Source of the DNA: Bradyrhizobium manausense
Lineage (GTDB): Bacteria > Pseudomonadota > Alphaproteobacteria > Rhizobiales > Xanthobacteraceae
Length of the DNA: 64,000 nucleotides
Assembly (NCBI RefSeq): GCF_018130615.1
Contig: NZ_JAFCKB010000002.1
Span: 62,001 to 126,000, forward strand
Direction of reading: 5' to 3'
How positions within the stretch are numbered: the stretch's first letter is position 1; each line of letters opens with the position of its first letter. The position numbers and the translations under genes are program-made. Below, piece by piece: positions 29,193 through 39,289 of the stretch. A model generated the notes under the pieces. The model worked only from the letters and a program-made list of their open reading frames with translations. It was not told the origin of the DNA and did not search any database.

Positions 29193-30337
29193 TCTTCCGC
29201 ATCCTGGAGGATCAATTCGCCGCGAGGATCCGCGAGTCCAAGGAGGCCGATCGCCGCTTCATGCAGCTGGCGCTGGCGTTGGGGCGGCGCGGGCAGGGGC
29301 GGACCTGGCCCAATCCGGCCGTGGGCGCCGTCATCGTCAAGGACGGCGTCATCGTCGGCCGCGGCTGGACGCAAGCAGGCGGACGGCCGCATGCGGAGCG
29401 TGAAGCGTTACGACGAGCGGGTGAGGCGGCGCACGGCGCCACGCTCTATGTCACGCTCGAGCCATGCTCGCATTTCGGCAAGTCGCCGCCTTGCGCCGAT
29501 GCGGTGATCGCCGCCGGCATCAAGCGCGTGGTGGCAGCGATCGAGGATCCCAATCCGGACGTCGCGGGACAGGGCCATGCGCGGTTGCGTGCGGCGGGCA
29601 TCACCGTGGATGTGGGTCTGTGCGGCGCGGAGGCCGCCTTCGACCATGCCGGTCATTTCCGCCGCATCCGGGACAACCGTCCGCATGTGATCCTGAAGCT
29701 CGCGGTCTCGCCCGACGGCAAGATCGCCGCAGCCGGCGGCAAGCCGCTGGCAATCACCGGCGAGGCCGTGCGCGATCGCGTGCATCTGCTGCGTGCCTCG
29801 AGCGATGCCATCCTGGTCGGCATCGGCACGGTGCTGGCGGACGATCCGCAGCTCGATTGCCGCCTGCCGGGCATGGCGGCGCGCTCGCCGGTGCGGGTGG
29901 TGCTCGATCAGAGCCTGCGCATTCCCGCCTCGAGCCAGCTGGTGCGCTCCGCGCGGGAGACGCCGCTTTGGGTGATCGGCTCGGAGCTTGCGGAAGCGGC
30001 CGCCGCGACGCGCCTTGGCGCGGCCGGTGCGCAGATCATGCGGGTGCCGCCGGGCAGTGCGTCCGGGCTCGACCTTCCGGCCGTGCTGCATGCGCTGGCC
30101 GAAAAGGGCATCACGCGGCTGATGGTCGAGGGCGGCAGCCGCGTTGCGGCATCCTTCGTGTCGGCTGGCCTCGTCGACGAGATCTGGCTGTTCCGCGGCG
30201 CGGAAGAGGTGGGCGCCGACGGCGTCGATGCGCTCGATGCATTGCCCCTGTCGAAAATCACGCAGTCGCAGGCCTACAAGGTTCATGCTAGCGAGACATT
30301 GGACAAGGATACTCTCACCATCTACGAGCGCGCGTAA
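29189..30337 (+). CDS. ribD: bifunctional riboflavin biosynthesis deaminase/reductase
   Basis: RibD deaminates the pyrimidine precursor and reduces its ribose side chain. The N-terminal deaminase has the zinc ligands His68 (PHAE, catalytic Glu70), Cys93 and Cys102 ([12 protein letters not shown]). The C-terminal reductase domain (about 155-380) includes [18 protein letters not shown] and [13 protein letters not shown]. The ATG at 29189 gives 382 residues. It overlaps nrdR at its start and touches ribE at its end, so the riboflavin genes are translated in series. No FMN riboswitch is seen upstream. Confidence 0.95.
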   Translation: MIFRILEDQFAARIRESKEADRRFMQLALALGRRGQGRTWPNPAVGAVIVKDGVIVGRGWTQAGGRPHAEREALRRAGEAAHGATLYVTLEPCSHFGKSPPCADAVIAAGIKRVVAAIEDPNPDVAGQGHARLRAAGITVDVGLCGAEAAFDHAGHFRRIRDNRPHVILKLAVSPDGKIAAAGGKPLAITGEAVRDRVHLLRASSDAILVGIGTVLADDPQLDCRLPGMAARSPVRVVLDQSLRIPASSQLVRSARETPLWVIGSELAEAAAATRLGAAGAQIMRVPPGSASGLDLPAVLHALAEKGITRLMVEGGSRVAASFVSAGLVDEIWLFRGAEEVGADGVDALDALPLSKITQSQAYKVHASETLDKDTLTIYERA

Positions 30338-30948
30338 TGTTCACTGGCATTGTCACCGATATCGGCGAGATCGTCGGATTCACGCCGACCGCGCAGGGCC
30401 AGCTGCACCGCCTGCGCATCGCCTGCAGCTATGACCAGACCACCATCGCCGACGGCGCCTCGATCGCCTGCAACGGTGTCTGCCTGACGGTGGTTGCCTC
30501 CGGTGTCGCAGGTGACAAAACCTGGTTCGACGTCGATGCCGCCGCGGAGACGCTGGCGCTGACGACGGCCAAGCACTGGAAGGTCGGCACCAGACTCAAC
30601 CTCGAACGGGCGCTGAAGATTGGCGACGAACTCGGCGGCCACATCGTCGCCGGCCATGCCGACGGCATTGCGACCCTCGTCAGCCGCGAGGACCTGCCGG
30701 ACATGGCGCGGTTCGAGCTCTCCACCACGCGGGAGCTGGCGCGCTTCATCGCGACCAAAGGCTCGATCACGCTCGATGGCGTCTCGCTGACGGTCAACAC
30801 GGTGAAGGATGTGACCTTTTCGGTGCTGATCATCCCGCATACCCTTGATGTCACCACGATCGGCAGCTGGAAGGCGGGCAGCGAGGTCAATATCGAGGTC
30901 GATCTGATGGCCCGCTATGCGGCGCGGCTGACGGAAATGACGGTTTAA
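30337..30948 (+). CDS. ribE: riboflavin synthase alpha subunit
   Basis: This enzyme dismutates two 6,7-dimethyl-8-ribityllumazine molecules to riboflavin. The 203-residue product begins with the invariant MFTGIV and has two lumazine-binding repeats (about 1-97 and 98-195); the second contains GHIVAGHADG and ITLDGVSLTVN. The first has SIACNGVCLTVV. The ATG shares its A with the ribD stop (TAATG). Confidence 0.96.
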   Translation: MFTGIVTDIGEIVGFTPTAQGQLHRLRIACSYDQTTIADGASIACNGVCLTVVASGVAGDKTWFDVDAAAETLALTTAKHWKVGTRLNLERALKIGDELGGHIVAGHADGIATLVSREDLPDMARFELSTTRELARFIATKGSITLDGVSLTVNTVKDVTFSVLIIPHTLDVTTIGSWKAGSEVNIEVDLMARYAARLTEMTV

Positions 30949-31023
30949 AACTTGGCTTACGTGCCTGCGGCGACTACATAACGCGCCGACCCAAGAGACG
31001 ACTTGCTAGAACGGATTGAGACG

Positions 31024-31515
31024 ATGGCAGACGCGCGGCGCGCACCCCTGAAGGACCAGACCGACATTTCCGGCGCGCGTGCGCTGATTGTCGAGGCGCG
31101 GTTCTATGACGATCTCCAGGACGCGCTTCTGGACGGCGCGGTCGCCGAGCTGAAGGCGGCCGGCCTCACGCATGACGTCATCACGGTTCCCGGCGCGCTG
31201 GAGATCCCGGCGGCAGTCGCCATCGCGGTCGACGCGGCTGCGGCGAACGGCAAGCCCTATGACGCCGTCATCGCGCTCGGCTGCGTCATCCGCGGCGATA
31301 CCATTCATTTCGAGATCGTCTCGCAGGAATCCTCGCGCGCGCTGATGGACCTTGCCGTGGCGCGCAAGCTGCCGCTCGGCAACGGCATCCTCACCGTCAA
31401 CAATGAGGACCAGGCCTGGGCGCGGGCACGCGCCAGCGAGCTTAACAAGGGCGGCGATGCCGCGCGCGCGGCGCTCGCGATGCTGCGCATCAAACGCCGC
31501 ACGGCGCGGGCCTGA
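31024..31515 (+). CDS. ribH: 6,7-dimethyl-8-ribityllumazine synthase
   Basis: RibH makes the lumazine that RibE converts to riboflavin and usually assembles as a pentamer or icosahedral shell. The 163-residue product has the substrate loop [15 protein letters not shown] and the catalytic His region [36 protein letters not shown] matches the usual C-terminal part. The ATG at 31024 follows GATTGAGACG; the TTG at 31003 is less likely. nusB starts 3 nt after its stop. Confidence 0.95.
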   Translation: MADARRAPLKDQTDISGARALIVEARFYDDLQDALLDGAVAELKAAGLTHDVITVPGALEIPAAVAIAVDAAAANGKPYDAVIALGCVIRGDTIHFEIVSQESSRALMDLAVARKLPLGNGILTVNNEDQAWARARASELNKGGDAARAALAMLRIKRRTARA

Positions 31516-31518
31516 GCC

Positions 31519-32031
31519 ATGGCTGATCCTAAGAAAATGGCTGACACCAGGAAACCGGCAGGGCTTACGGAGAAGAAAGCGAACCGGCGCGGTGCGGCGC
31601 GGCTCGCGGCCGTCCAGGCGCTGTACCAGATGGACATCGCCGGTGCCGGCATCAACGACATCTTTGCCGAGTTCGAGAGTCACTGGCTCGGCAACGAGGT
31701 CGAGGGCGATACTTACCTGCCGGCGGAAGCCGCGTTCTTCCGCGACGTCGTCTCCGGCGTCGTGCGTGACCAGAAGAAGCTCGATCCACTGATCGACGAG
31801 GCGCTGTCGAGGGGTTGGCCCTTGAAGCGGATCGAAGCGATCCTGCGCGCGGTGCTGCGGGCAGGGGCGTACGAATTGGAGCACCGCAGGGACGTGCCGG
31901 GCCGCGTCGTGATCTCCGAATATGTCGACGTCGCCAACGCCTTCGTCGACCGCGAGGAGACCGGCATGGTCAACGCCGTGCTCGATCAGATCGGCCGCCA
32001 GTTCCGCGGTGACGAGTTCGGGCGGGGGTAG
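31519..32031 (+). CDS. nusB: transcription antitermination factor NusB
   Basis: NusB, with NusE, binds boxA RNA and prevents premature termination of rRNA transcription. The 170-residue product has the helical NusB fold: RRGAARLAAVQALYQMDIAG near 25-45, LKRIEAILRAVLRAGAYEL, and VVISEYVDVANAFVDREETGMVNAVLDQI at the end. The N-terminal 20 residues are Lys-rich (MADPKKMADTRKPAGLTEKK). The ribH-nusB pairing is common in bacteria. Confidence 0.96.
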   Translation: MADPKKMADTRKPAGLTEKKANRRGAARLAAVQALYQMDIAGAGINDIFAEFESHWLGNEVEGDTYLPAEAAFFRDVVSGVVRDQKKLDPLIDEALSRGWPLKRIEAILRAVLRAGAYELEHRRDVPGRVVISEYVDVANAFVDREETGMVNAVLDQIGRQFRGDEFGRG

Positions 32032-32043
32032 GCACACATTCCG

Positions 32044-32148
32044 CTGTCATCACCCGCGAAGGCGGGTGATCCAGTACGCCGCGGCAGCGGTGATTGATAT
32101 CAGGCGTCTCGGCGTACTGGATCGCCCGGTCAAGCCGGGCGATGACAG
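32044..32148. repeat. palindromic intergenic repeat, full copy
   Basis: About 105 bp with outer arms CTGTCATC (32044-32051) and GATGACAG (32141-32148), inner arms CCAGTACGCC / GGCGTACTGG, and small hairpins (CACCCGCGAAGGCGGGTG; GCCCGGTCAAGCCGGGC). It lies between nusB and thiL, which run in the same direction. Confidence 0.8.
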
Positions 32149-32169
32149 TGGAATTTGGGGCTAGCGCCG

Positions 32170-33168
32170 ATGACGAACGCACCGGAAACCTCCGCCGAAG
32201 ACTCCCTCATCGCGCGCTATTTCAAGCCGCTGGCGACTGACCCCGGTGCATTCGCTCTGGTCGACGATGCCGCGATCCTGTCCTCGTCCGGCGAGGACAT
32301 CGTCGTCACCACCGACGCCGTGGTCGAGGGCGTGCATTATCTTGCCACTGATCCGCCCGACACCATCGCGCGCAAGGCGCTGCGGGTGAACCTGTCCGAT
32401 CTCGCGGCCAAGGGTGCTGCTCCGGCCGGCTTCGTGCTGACGCTGGCGCTGCGAGCCAAGGAGGATGCCTGGCTCAGGCCGTTCGCGGACGCGCTTGGCG
32501 AGGACGCAAACAGCTTTGGATGCCCGCTGCTCGGCGGCGATACGGTGTCGACGCCGGGACCGCAGATGATTTCGATCACCATGTTCGGGCGTGTGCCGAA
32601 AGGGCGGATGGTCGGTCGCACCGGCGCGCGGCCGGGCGACCGCATTCTGGTGACGGGAACGATCGGCGATGCTGCGCTTGGCCTCGACGTGCTCACGGGT
32701 GGAGCGGCGGCGACGGTGCTCGCGTCCGATCCTGCCGCCAGAGACGCCCTCGTCTCCCGCTATCGGATCCCGCAGCCGCGCAACGTGCTGGCGCAGGCCG
32801 TGCGCGAGCACGCGACAGCCGCGATGGACGTCTCCGACGGGCTCGCCGGCGACCTGACGAAACTCTGCGCGGCGTCCGGTGTCTCGGCCACCGTCGACGT
32901 GGCGAGCGTGCCGCGCTCGGCCGCGGCGGCTGGATTGATCGCGCGCAGCGCTATCCGCATCGAGACGCTGCTTGCCGGAGGCGACGATTACGAGGTGCTG
33001 TGCACGGCACCGCCGGCCCAGAGCGATGCGCTGATCGCGGCGGGGCGGGCGGCGGGCGTGGCCGTCACCGCGATCGGCACGATTGTTCCGGGTCTCGAGA
33101 GGCCGCGGTTCCTCGATGGCCAGGGCCAGGAACTGACCTTGAAGCGCCTGTCCTATAGCCACTTCTGA
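32170..33168 (+). CDS. thiL: thiamine-monophosphate kinase
   Basis: ThiL phosphorylates thiamine monophosphate to the active diphosphate. The 332-residue product has the AIR-synthase-like fold: DDAAIL near the N-terminus, TTDAVVEGVHY, the ATP/Mg region RVNLSDLAAKGAAPAGF, GGDT, and MDVSDGLAGDLTKL; AGGDDYEVLC closes the site. The ATG at 32170 follows directly after the palindromic repeat, so this insertion separates thiL from nusB, and thiL may need its own promoter. Confidence 0.94.
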   Translation: MTNAPETSAEDSLIARYFKPLATDPGAFALVDDAAILSSSGEDIVVTTDAVVEGVHYLATDPPDTIARKALRVNLSDLAAKGAAPAGFVLTLALRAKEDAWLRPFADALGEDANSFGCPLLGGDTVSTPGPQMISITMFGRVPKGRMVGRTGARPGDRILVTGTIGDAALGLDVLTGGAAATVLASDPAARDALVSRYRIPQPRNVLAQAVREHATAAMDVSDGLAGDLTKLCAASGVSATVDVASVPRSAAAAGLIARSAIRIETLLAGGDDYEVLCTAPPAQSDALIAAGRAAGVAVTAIGTIVPGLERPRFLDGQGQELTLKRLSYSHF

Positions 33169-33281
33169 ATTCAGCTCCCTCGCGCCCGACCTGATCTCTG
33201 GCGTAGCGGCCGCAATCCCCGCGACAGCCAACGGATGTATCCGCATCCATTGATGCAAAAGCAGGCAATGGATCTGATTCG

Positions 33282-33890
33282 ATGACGGCGGCCGTTTCGG
33301 GTTTGAGCGAGGCGCTGGCTGCTGCCAGGCGGGAGTGCGGAGGCTGCACGCTCTGCTGCAAGGTCTACAACGTGGTCGCGTTCGACAAGCCCGCCGGCAA
33401 ATGGTGCTCGCACTGCAAGCCGGGCCAAGGCTGCAGGATCCATGACAATCTGCCGAGCGAGTGCGCGGCGTTTGATTGTCTCTGGAAAACCATGCCGGCC
33501 TTGCCCATGCACTGGAAGCCCGATCAGTCGAAGATGGTGCTCACCGTGCATCCCCAGACCAACAACATCCAGGTCGCGGTTGATCCCGGCCTGCCATCGG
33601 CCTGGACCCGGCAGCCTTATCACGGCCAACTCCGCTTGTTGTCGAAGAGCAACATGGCGAAAGGCCATCTGGTGATCGTGTTCGTTGGCGAGCTGGCGAC
33701 GCTGATCCTGCCCGACCAGGATGTCCCGCTTGGCGTCCTCACGCTCGACCAGGTCGTTTCGGTGACGCTGGAGGCCGGCACGAGCGGCAGCGTCTACGAG
33801 GTCAAGATCTTCAACCGACGCACGACGGCCGACGGGCAGATTTTGGAATTGGCGTCTTCATCCCGGCATCCCCTGAGGGCGGCCGCTTAG
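33282..33890 (+). CDS. YkgJ-like cysteine-cluster protein
   Basis: The 202-residue product carries an N-terminal cysteine cluster: CGGCTLCCKVY (about 20-28), then WCSHC, GCRIHDNLPSECAAFDC. This matches the Zn/Fe-chelating YkgJ family (CxxCC...C...C), whose biochemical role is not established. The C-terminal 100 residues form a beta-rich domain without further cysteines. A short tandem repeat follows its stop. Confidence 0.8.
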   Translation: MTAAVSGLSEALAAARRECGGCTLCCKVYNVVAFDKPAGKWCSHCKPGQGCRIHDNLPSECAAFDCLWKTMPALPMHWKPDQSKMVLTVHPQTNNIQVAVDPGLPSAWTRQPYHGQLRLLSKSNMAKGHLVIVFVGELATLILPDQDVPLGVLTLDQVVSVTLEAGTSGSVYEVKIFNRRTTADGQILELASSSRHPLRAAA

Positions 33891-33935
33891 GCCAAGCCCT
33901 GCCAAAGCCCTGCCAACGCCCTGCCAAGTCCTGCC
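33891..33935 (+). repeat. short tandem repeat, four units of 10-11 bp
   Basis: Four units of GCCAA(N)GCCCT/GTCCT follow the stop of the YkgJ-like gene directly (the unit GCCAAAGCCCT and variants). It is non-coding and may vary in copy number between strains. Confidence 0.7.
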
Positions 33936-34045
33936 CGCCGGCGGGTGCTGCATCTGAGCAGCCGGCCAAGCGCTCGGCGCGGGATTTGGTCTAAATACTT
34001 GCCGAGATCGGCTTTTTCGGCCTCATCCGGCGTTGCACCCTCAAT

Positions 34046-34106
34046 TTGATTTTGGCAAGCTTGTGGCCGACTAAAGCCGCCTGCGGGCGGCTTTGTTCAA
34101 AATCAA
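34046..34106 (+). promoter_or_regulatory. nested hairpin in the hppA leader
   Basis: TTGATTTTG (34046-34054) pairs perfectly with CAAAATCAA (34098-34106). Inside lies a second perfect 9-bp hairpin, AAAGCCGCC-TGCG-GGCGGCTTT (34073-34094). The inner hairpin resembles a terminator (CTTTGTTC after it) for the gene ending at 33890, or an attenuator in the hppA leader. Confidence 0.5.
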
Positions 34107-34177
34107 GGCGCCGCACCGCACGACGGACAACAAAAGGCGCCGGGGGTCGTACATCAAGGATCTGAGGCAAAAATCAC

Positions 34178-36298
<2,121 letters not shown>

Positions 36299-36320
36299 GC
36301 CGCGCAAACGACGCAAGACA

Positions 36321-36350
36321 AAACCCCGCGGCGAAAGCCGCGGGGTTTTT
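36321..36350 (+). terminator. rho-independent terminator of hppA
   Basis: A perfect 12-bp stem (AAACCCCGCGGC / GCCGCGGGGTTT) with a GAAA tetraloop is followed by T residues. Confidence 0.95.
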
Positions 36351-36360
36351 GGTTTCCGTG

Positions 36361-36462
36361 GTCATTCCGGGGCGGTCCGCGGCACCGAACCATGGTGCGC
36401 AATTGCGCACCTGAGAATCTCGAGATTCCGGGTTCGGCTCTTGCGAGCCGCCCCGGAATGAC
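36361..36462. repeat. palindromic intergenic repeat with 15-bp perfect arms
   Basis: GTCATTCCGGGGCGG (36361-36375) and CCGCCCCGGAATGAC (36448-36462) are perfect inverted arms of a 102-bp element. Inside are two smaller palindromes, GTGCGCAATTGCGCAC and GAATCTCGAGATTC. It lies just after the hppA terminator. Confidence 0.85.
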
Positions 36463-36593
36463 ACTGCGCGTCACGCCACGTCCATCTGCAACGCTTGCGC
36501 GCCACGCCATTCAGGGTTGGCTTGACACGTCCAAACCTGCTGTTGAGAATGGTTCGCACAGGTGCCGTCAGTCCGCGACGTTGGAAAAATCCC

Positions 36594-37481
36594 ATGGCAC
36601 TGCTCATTCGACCGGAAGAACTGCCGCGCTGGGTACCGGGCGAGCTGCTGCGCTGCAGTGCCGGTCAAGGCTGGAAGGGCGTTGAGCTGCGGACCTACCG
36701 CTATTGCGGTCTCGACGTCCCAGTGCCCGCGATGGCCGATTTCATGATCGTCTCCTACAAGCGCGGCAGCACCATGATGGAGCGGCGTTTCGAGGGACGC
36801 TGGACCCGGACCGAGTGTCATCCGGGGGATGTCTCGCTATTGACCCGCTCGCAGGCCTCGCACTGGCACTGGACCGAGCAGATCGACGTCTCGCATCTCT
36901 ATCTCTCGGACGCCGTGGTGTCCCGCGTGGCCGCCGACGTCCTCGAGCGGCCGATCGCTGCAGTGCGGCTGCACGACATCTTGCGCACGCAAAGCCCGAT
37001 CGTGACCGAAGCCGTCGAGGCCATATCGCGCGAAGCCGGCGGCAACGGCATCGGCGGTGCGCTATACGTCGACGCGTTGAGCACACAGCTCGTCGTCAAT
37101 CTGCTTCGCAACTTTGCATCGGTTCAATTTGTCGACAAGTCCGGAAGGGGCGAGCTGCCGCCGGCAATACGCAAGCGCATTGTCGACTACATCGAAGCGC
37201 GGATCGATCAGCCGCTTTCGCTCGAGGAGCTCGCCGAAGTCGCCTCGATGGGCGTATGGACTTTCGGGAAGCGCTTTCGTGCCTCGTTTCAGACCAGCCC
37301 CCACCAGTATGTCGTCGACCGTCGGCTCGAAAAAGCGCAGCAGATGCTGGCTCTTGGTCGCCTGCCGGTGAAGGCGATCGCGTCGGAATGCGGCTTCGCG
37401 GATCAGGCCCATTTGACGCGCGTCATGCGCGCACGGCTGGGGCGGACGCCCGCCGCCCTGAGGGACGACAGCTCTCGCTAG
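36594..37481 (+). CDS. AraC-family transcriptional regulator
   Basis: The 295-residue product has an N-terminal effector region (about 1-185) and a C-terminal double helix-turn-helix domain (about 195-290: IEARIDQPLSLEELAEVASMGVWTFGKRFRASFQTSPHQYV...GRLPVKAIASECGFADQAHLTRVMRARLGRTP). The ATG at 36594 is the best start; earlier in-frame codons have no coding bias. It lies 135 bp upstream of the monooxygenase and in the same direction, so it is the probable regulator of the monooxygenase-hydrolase genes. The ligand is unknown, perhaps a ketone. Confidence 0.92.
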   Translation: MALLIRPEELPRWVPGELLRCSAGQGWKGVELRTYRYCGLDVPVPAMADFMIVSYKRGSTMMERRFEGRWTRTECHPGDVSLLTRSQASHWHWTEQIDVSHLYLSDAVVSRVAADVLERPIAAVRLHDILRTQSPIVTEAVEAISREAGGNGIGGALYVDALSTQLVVNLLRNFASVQFVDKSGRGELPPAIRKRIVDYIEARIDQPLSLEELAEVASMGVWTFGKRFRASFQTSPHQYVVDRRLEKAQQMLALGRLPVKAIASECGFADQAHLTRVMRARLGRTPAALRDDSSR

Positions 37482-37564
37482 CGCGCCTTCACCTGATCCT
37501 TCAACAAACCCACTGGTTCATTCAAGACGGCGCTGCACGTCGCTCTTAACGTTCCTCCCCACGG

Positions 37565-37580
37565 CCGAATGGCCATTCGG
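37565..37580 (+). promoter_or_regulatory. perfect 16-bp palindrome upstream of the monooxygenase gene
   Basis: CCGAATGGCCATTCGG is a perfect palindrome ending 36 bp before the monooxygenase ATG. It is an operator candidate. AraC proteins usually bind direct repeats, so another dimeric regulator is also possible. Confidence 0.5.
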
Positions 37581-37616
37581 TCGCTCAAGCGGCCGCCACA
37601 AAAGAGGGGAAACGTT

Positions 37617-39266
37617 ATGGGCACCTTGTTGGAGCCGACACATGCGTCGCGTGCGGATGCACCGACAACACGGTTGGACGCGCTGGTCATCGGCGCCGGA
37701 ATCGCCGGTCTCTATCAGTTGTATCGCCTGCGCGAGATGGGACTGAACGTCCGCGCCTACGATACGGCATCGGGGGTGGGGGGCACCTGGTACTGGAATC
37801 GCTATCCGGGTGCGCGCTTCGACTCCCAGGTCGAGGTCTACCAGTATTGGTTCTCCGAAGATCTGTACAAGGCCTGGAAGCCGAGCGAACGATTTCCCGC
37901 GCAGCCGGAGACCGAACGCTGGCTGAACTTCGTCGCGGATCACCTCGACCTGAAGAAGGACATTCAATTCAACAGCCGCATCGCCTCGGCCCACTATCGC
38001 GAGAAGGATGGCCGCTGGACGGTCACGACGGACGCCGGCGAGAAGATCGACACGCAATACGTCCTCGCCTGCTGTGGCATGCTGTCGGCTCCGCTGGTCG
38101 ACCGCTTTCCCGGCCAGTCGACGTTCCGAGGTGAGATCCATCATACCGGACGATGGCCGAAGACCGGCGTCGATCTCAAAGGTAAGCGCGTCGCGGTGGT
38201 CGGTACCGGTGCGACGGGCATCCAGGTCATCCAGACCATCGCCCCCGACGTAGCCGAAATGAAGATCTTCGTGCGGACGCCGCAATACGTCGTGCCGATG
38301 CAGAATCCGCGATATAGCCAGGCCGAATGGGACGTCTGGGCCAGTCAATTCCACGACCTGAAGAAGCGCGTCCGTTCGACCTTCGCCGGCTTCCATTACG
38401 ACTTCGAGAACCGCCCCTGGGCGGAGCTGACGCCCGGAGAGCGCACGGAAGTGCTGGAAAAATTCTGGAAAGAAGGCTCGCTGTCGATGTGGCTCGCGAC
38501 CTTCCCGGAGATGTTCTTCGACGAAACGGTCAGCGCCGTCGTGTCCGACTTCGTACGGGGCAAGATGCGTGAGCGCCTGCGCAACGATCCGAAACTGTGC
38601 AACCTCCTGATCCCTTCTGATTATGGCTTCGGCACGCACCGCGTGCCGCTCGAGAACGGCTATCTCGAGGTCTATCTGCAGGACAACGTCGAAGCGATCG
38701 ACTGCCGGTCCACGCCGATCGAGTGCATCGTACCCGAGGGTATCCAGACCTCCGACGGCAAGGTTCACGAGGTCGACGTCATTATCCTCGCGGTCGGTTT
38801 CGATGCCGGATCCGGCGCGCTGAGCCGGATCGACTTCCGCGGCCGCGACGGTCGTTCGCTGAAAGACCAATGGAAGCAGGAGATTCGTACCGCCATGGGC
38901 CTCCAGGTCCATGGCTATCCGAACCTGTTTACGACCGGCGCGCCGCTCGCACCTTCGGCTGCACTCTGCAACATGACCACCTGTCTGCAGCAGCAGGTCG
39001 ACTGGATCACCGACTGCATCGGCTACGCGCGGACGCAAGGCAAGCAAACGATCGAGGCCACCCGGGAGTTCGAGGACAATTGGGTGAAGCACCATGACGA
39101 CACCGCTGCGGCGACGCTCGTGGTCAAAACCGACTCTTGGTACATGGGCTCCAACGTCGACGGCAAGCCGCGCCGGCTGTTGTCCTATATCGGGGGCGTC
39201 GGCAACTACAACCGACAATGCGACGAGCTGGCCGCCAGCGGCTATCCCGGTCTCGCGATGAACTGA
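37617..39266 (+). CDS. type I Baeyer-Villiger flavin monooxygenase
   Basis: The 549-residue product has the FAD Rossmann motif GAGIAG (26-31), the Baeyer-Villiger fingerprint FRGEIHHTGRWP (170-181) and the NADPH Rossmann motif GTGATG (196-201). GTWYWNRYPGARFD is also typical of cyclohexanone- or phenylacetone-monooxygenase-like enzymes. The reaction expected is insertion of oxygen next to a ketone to make an ester or lactone, using NADPH and O2. The ATG at 37617 follows AGAGGGGA. A hydrolase gene follows after 23 bp, well suited to cleave the ester. The ketone substrate cannot be inferred. Confidence 0.93.
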   Translation: MGTLLEPTHASRADAPTTRLDALVIGAGIAGLYQLYRLREMGLNVRAYDTASGVGGTWYWNRYPGARFDSQVEVYQYWFSEDLYKAWKPSERFPAQPETERWLNFVADHLDLKKDIQFNSRIASAHYREKDGRWTVTTDAGEKIDTQYVLACCGMLSAPLVDRFPGQSTFRGEIHHTGRWPKTGVDLKGKRVAVVGTGATGIQVIQTIAPDVAEMKIFVRTPQYVVPMQNPRYSQAEWDVWASQFHDLKKRVRSTFAGFHYDFENRPWAELTPGERTEVLEKFWKEGSLSMWLATFPEMFFDETVSAVVSDFVRGKMRERLRNDPKLCNLLIPSDYGFGTHRVPLENGYLEVYLQDNVEAIDCRSTPIECIVPEGIQTSDGKVHEVDVIILAVGFDAGSGALSRIDFRGRDGRSLKDQWKQEIRTAMGLQVHGYPNLFTTGAPLAPSAALCNMTTCLQQQVDWITDCIGYARTQGKQTIEATREFEDNWVKHHDDTAAATLVVKTDSWYMGSNVDGKPRRLLSYIGGVGNYNRQCDELAASGYPGLAMN

Positions 39267-39289
39267 CTCAGGTCCGAAGGAAAATTCAA

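Noticed and set aside
29100-29200. FMN riboswitch before ribD
   Set aside because: ribD overlaps nrdR, leaving no leader, and no RFN-element core is visible in the upstream glyA gap.
37518-39218. 566-residue open frame antisense to the monooxygenase
   Set aside because: The sense frame has all flavin motifs; the antisense frame has none.
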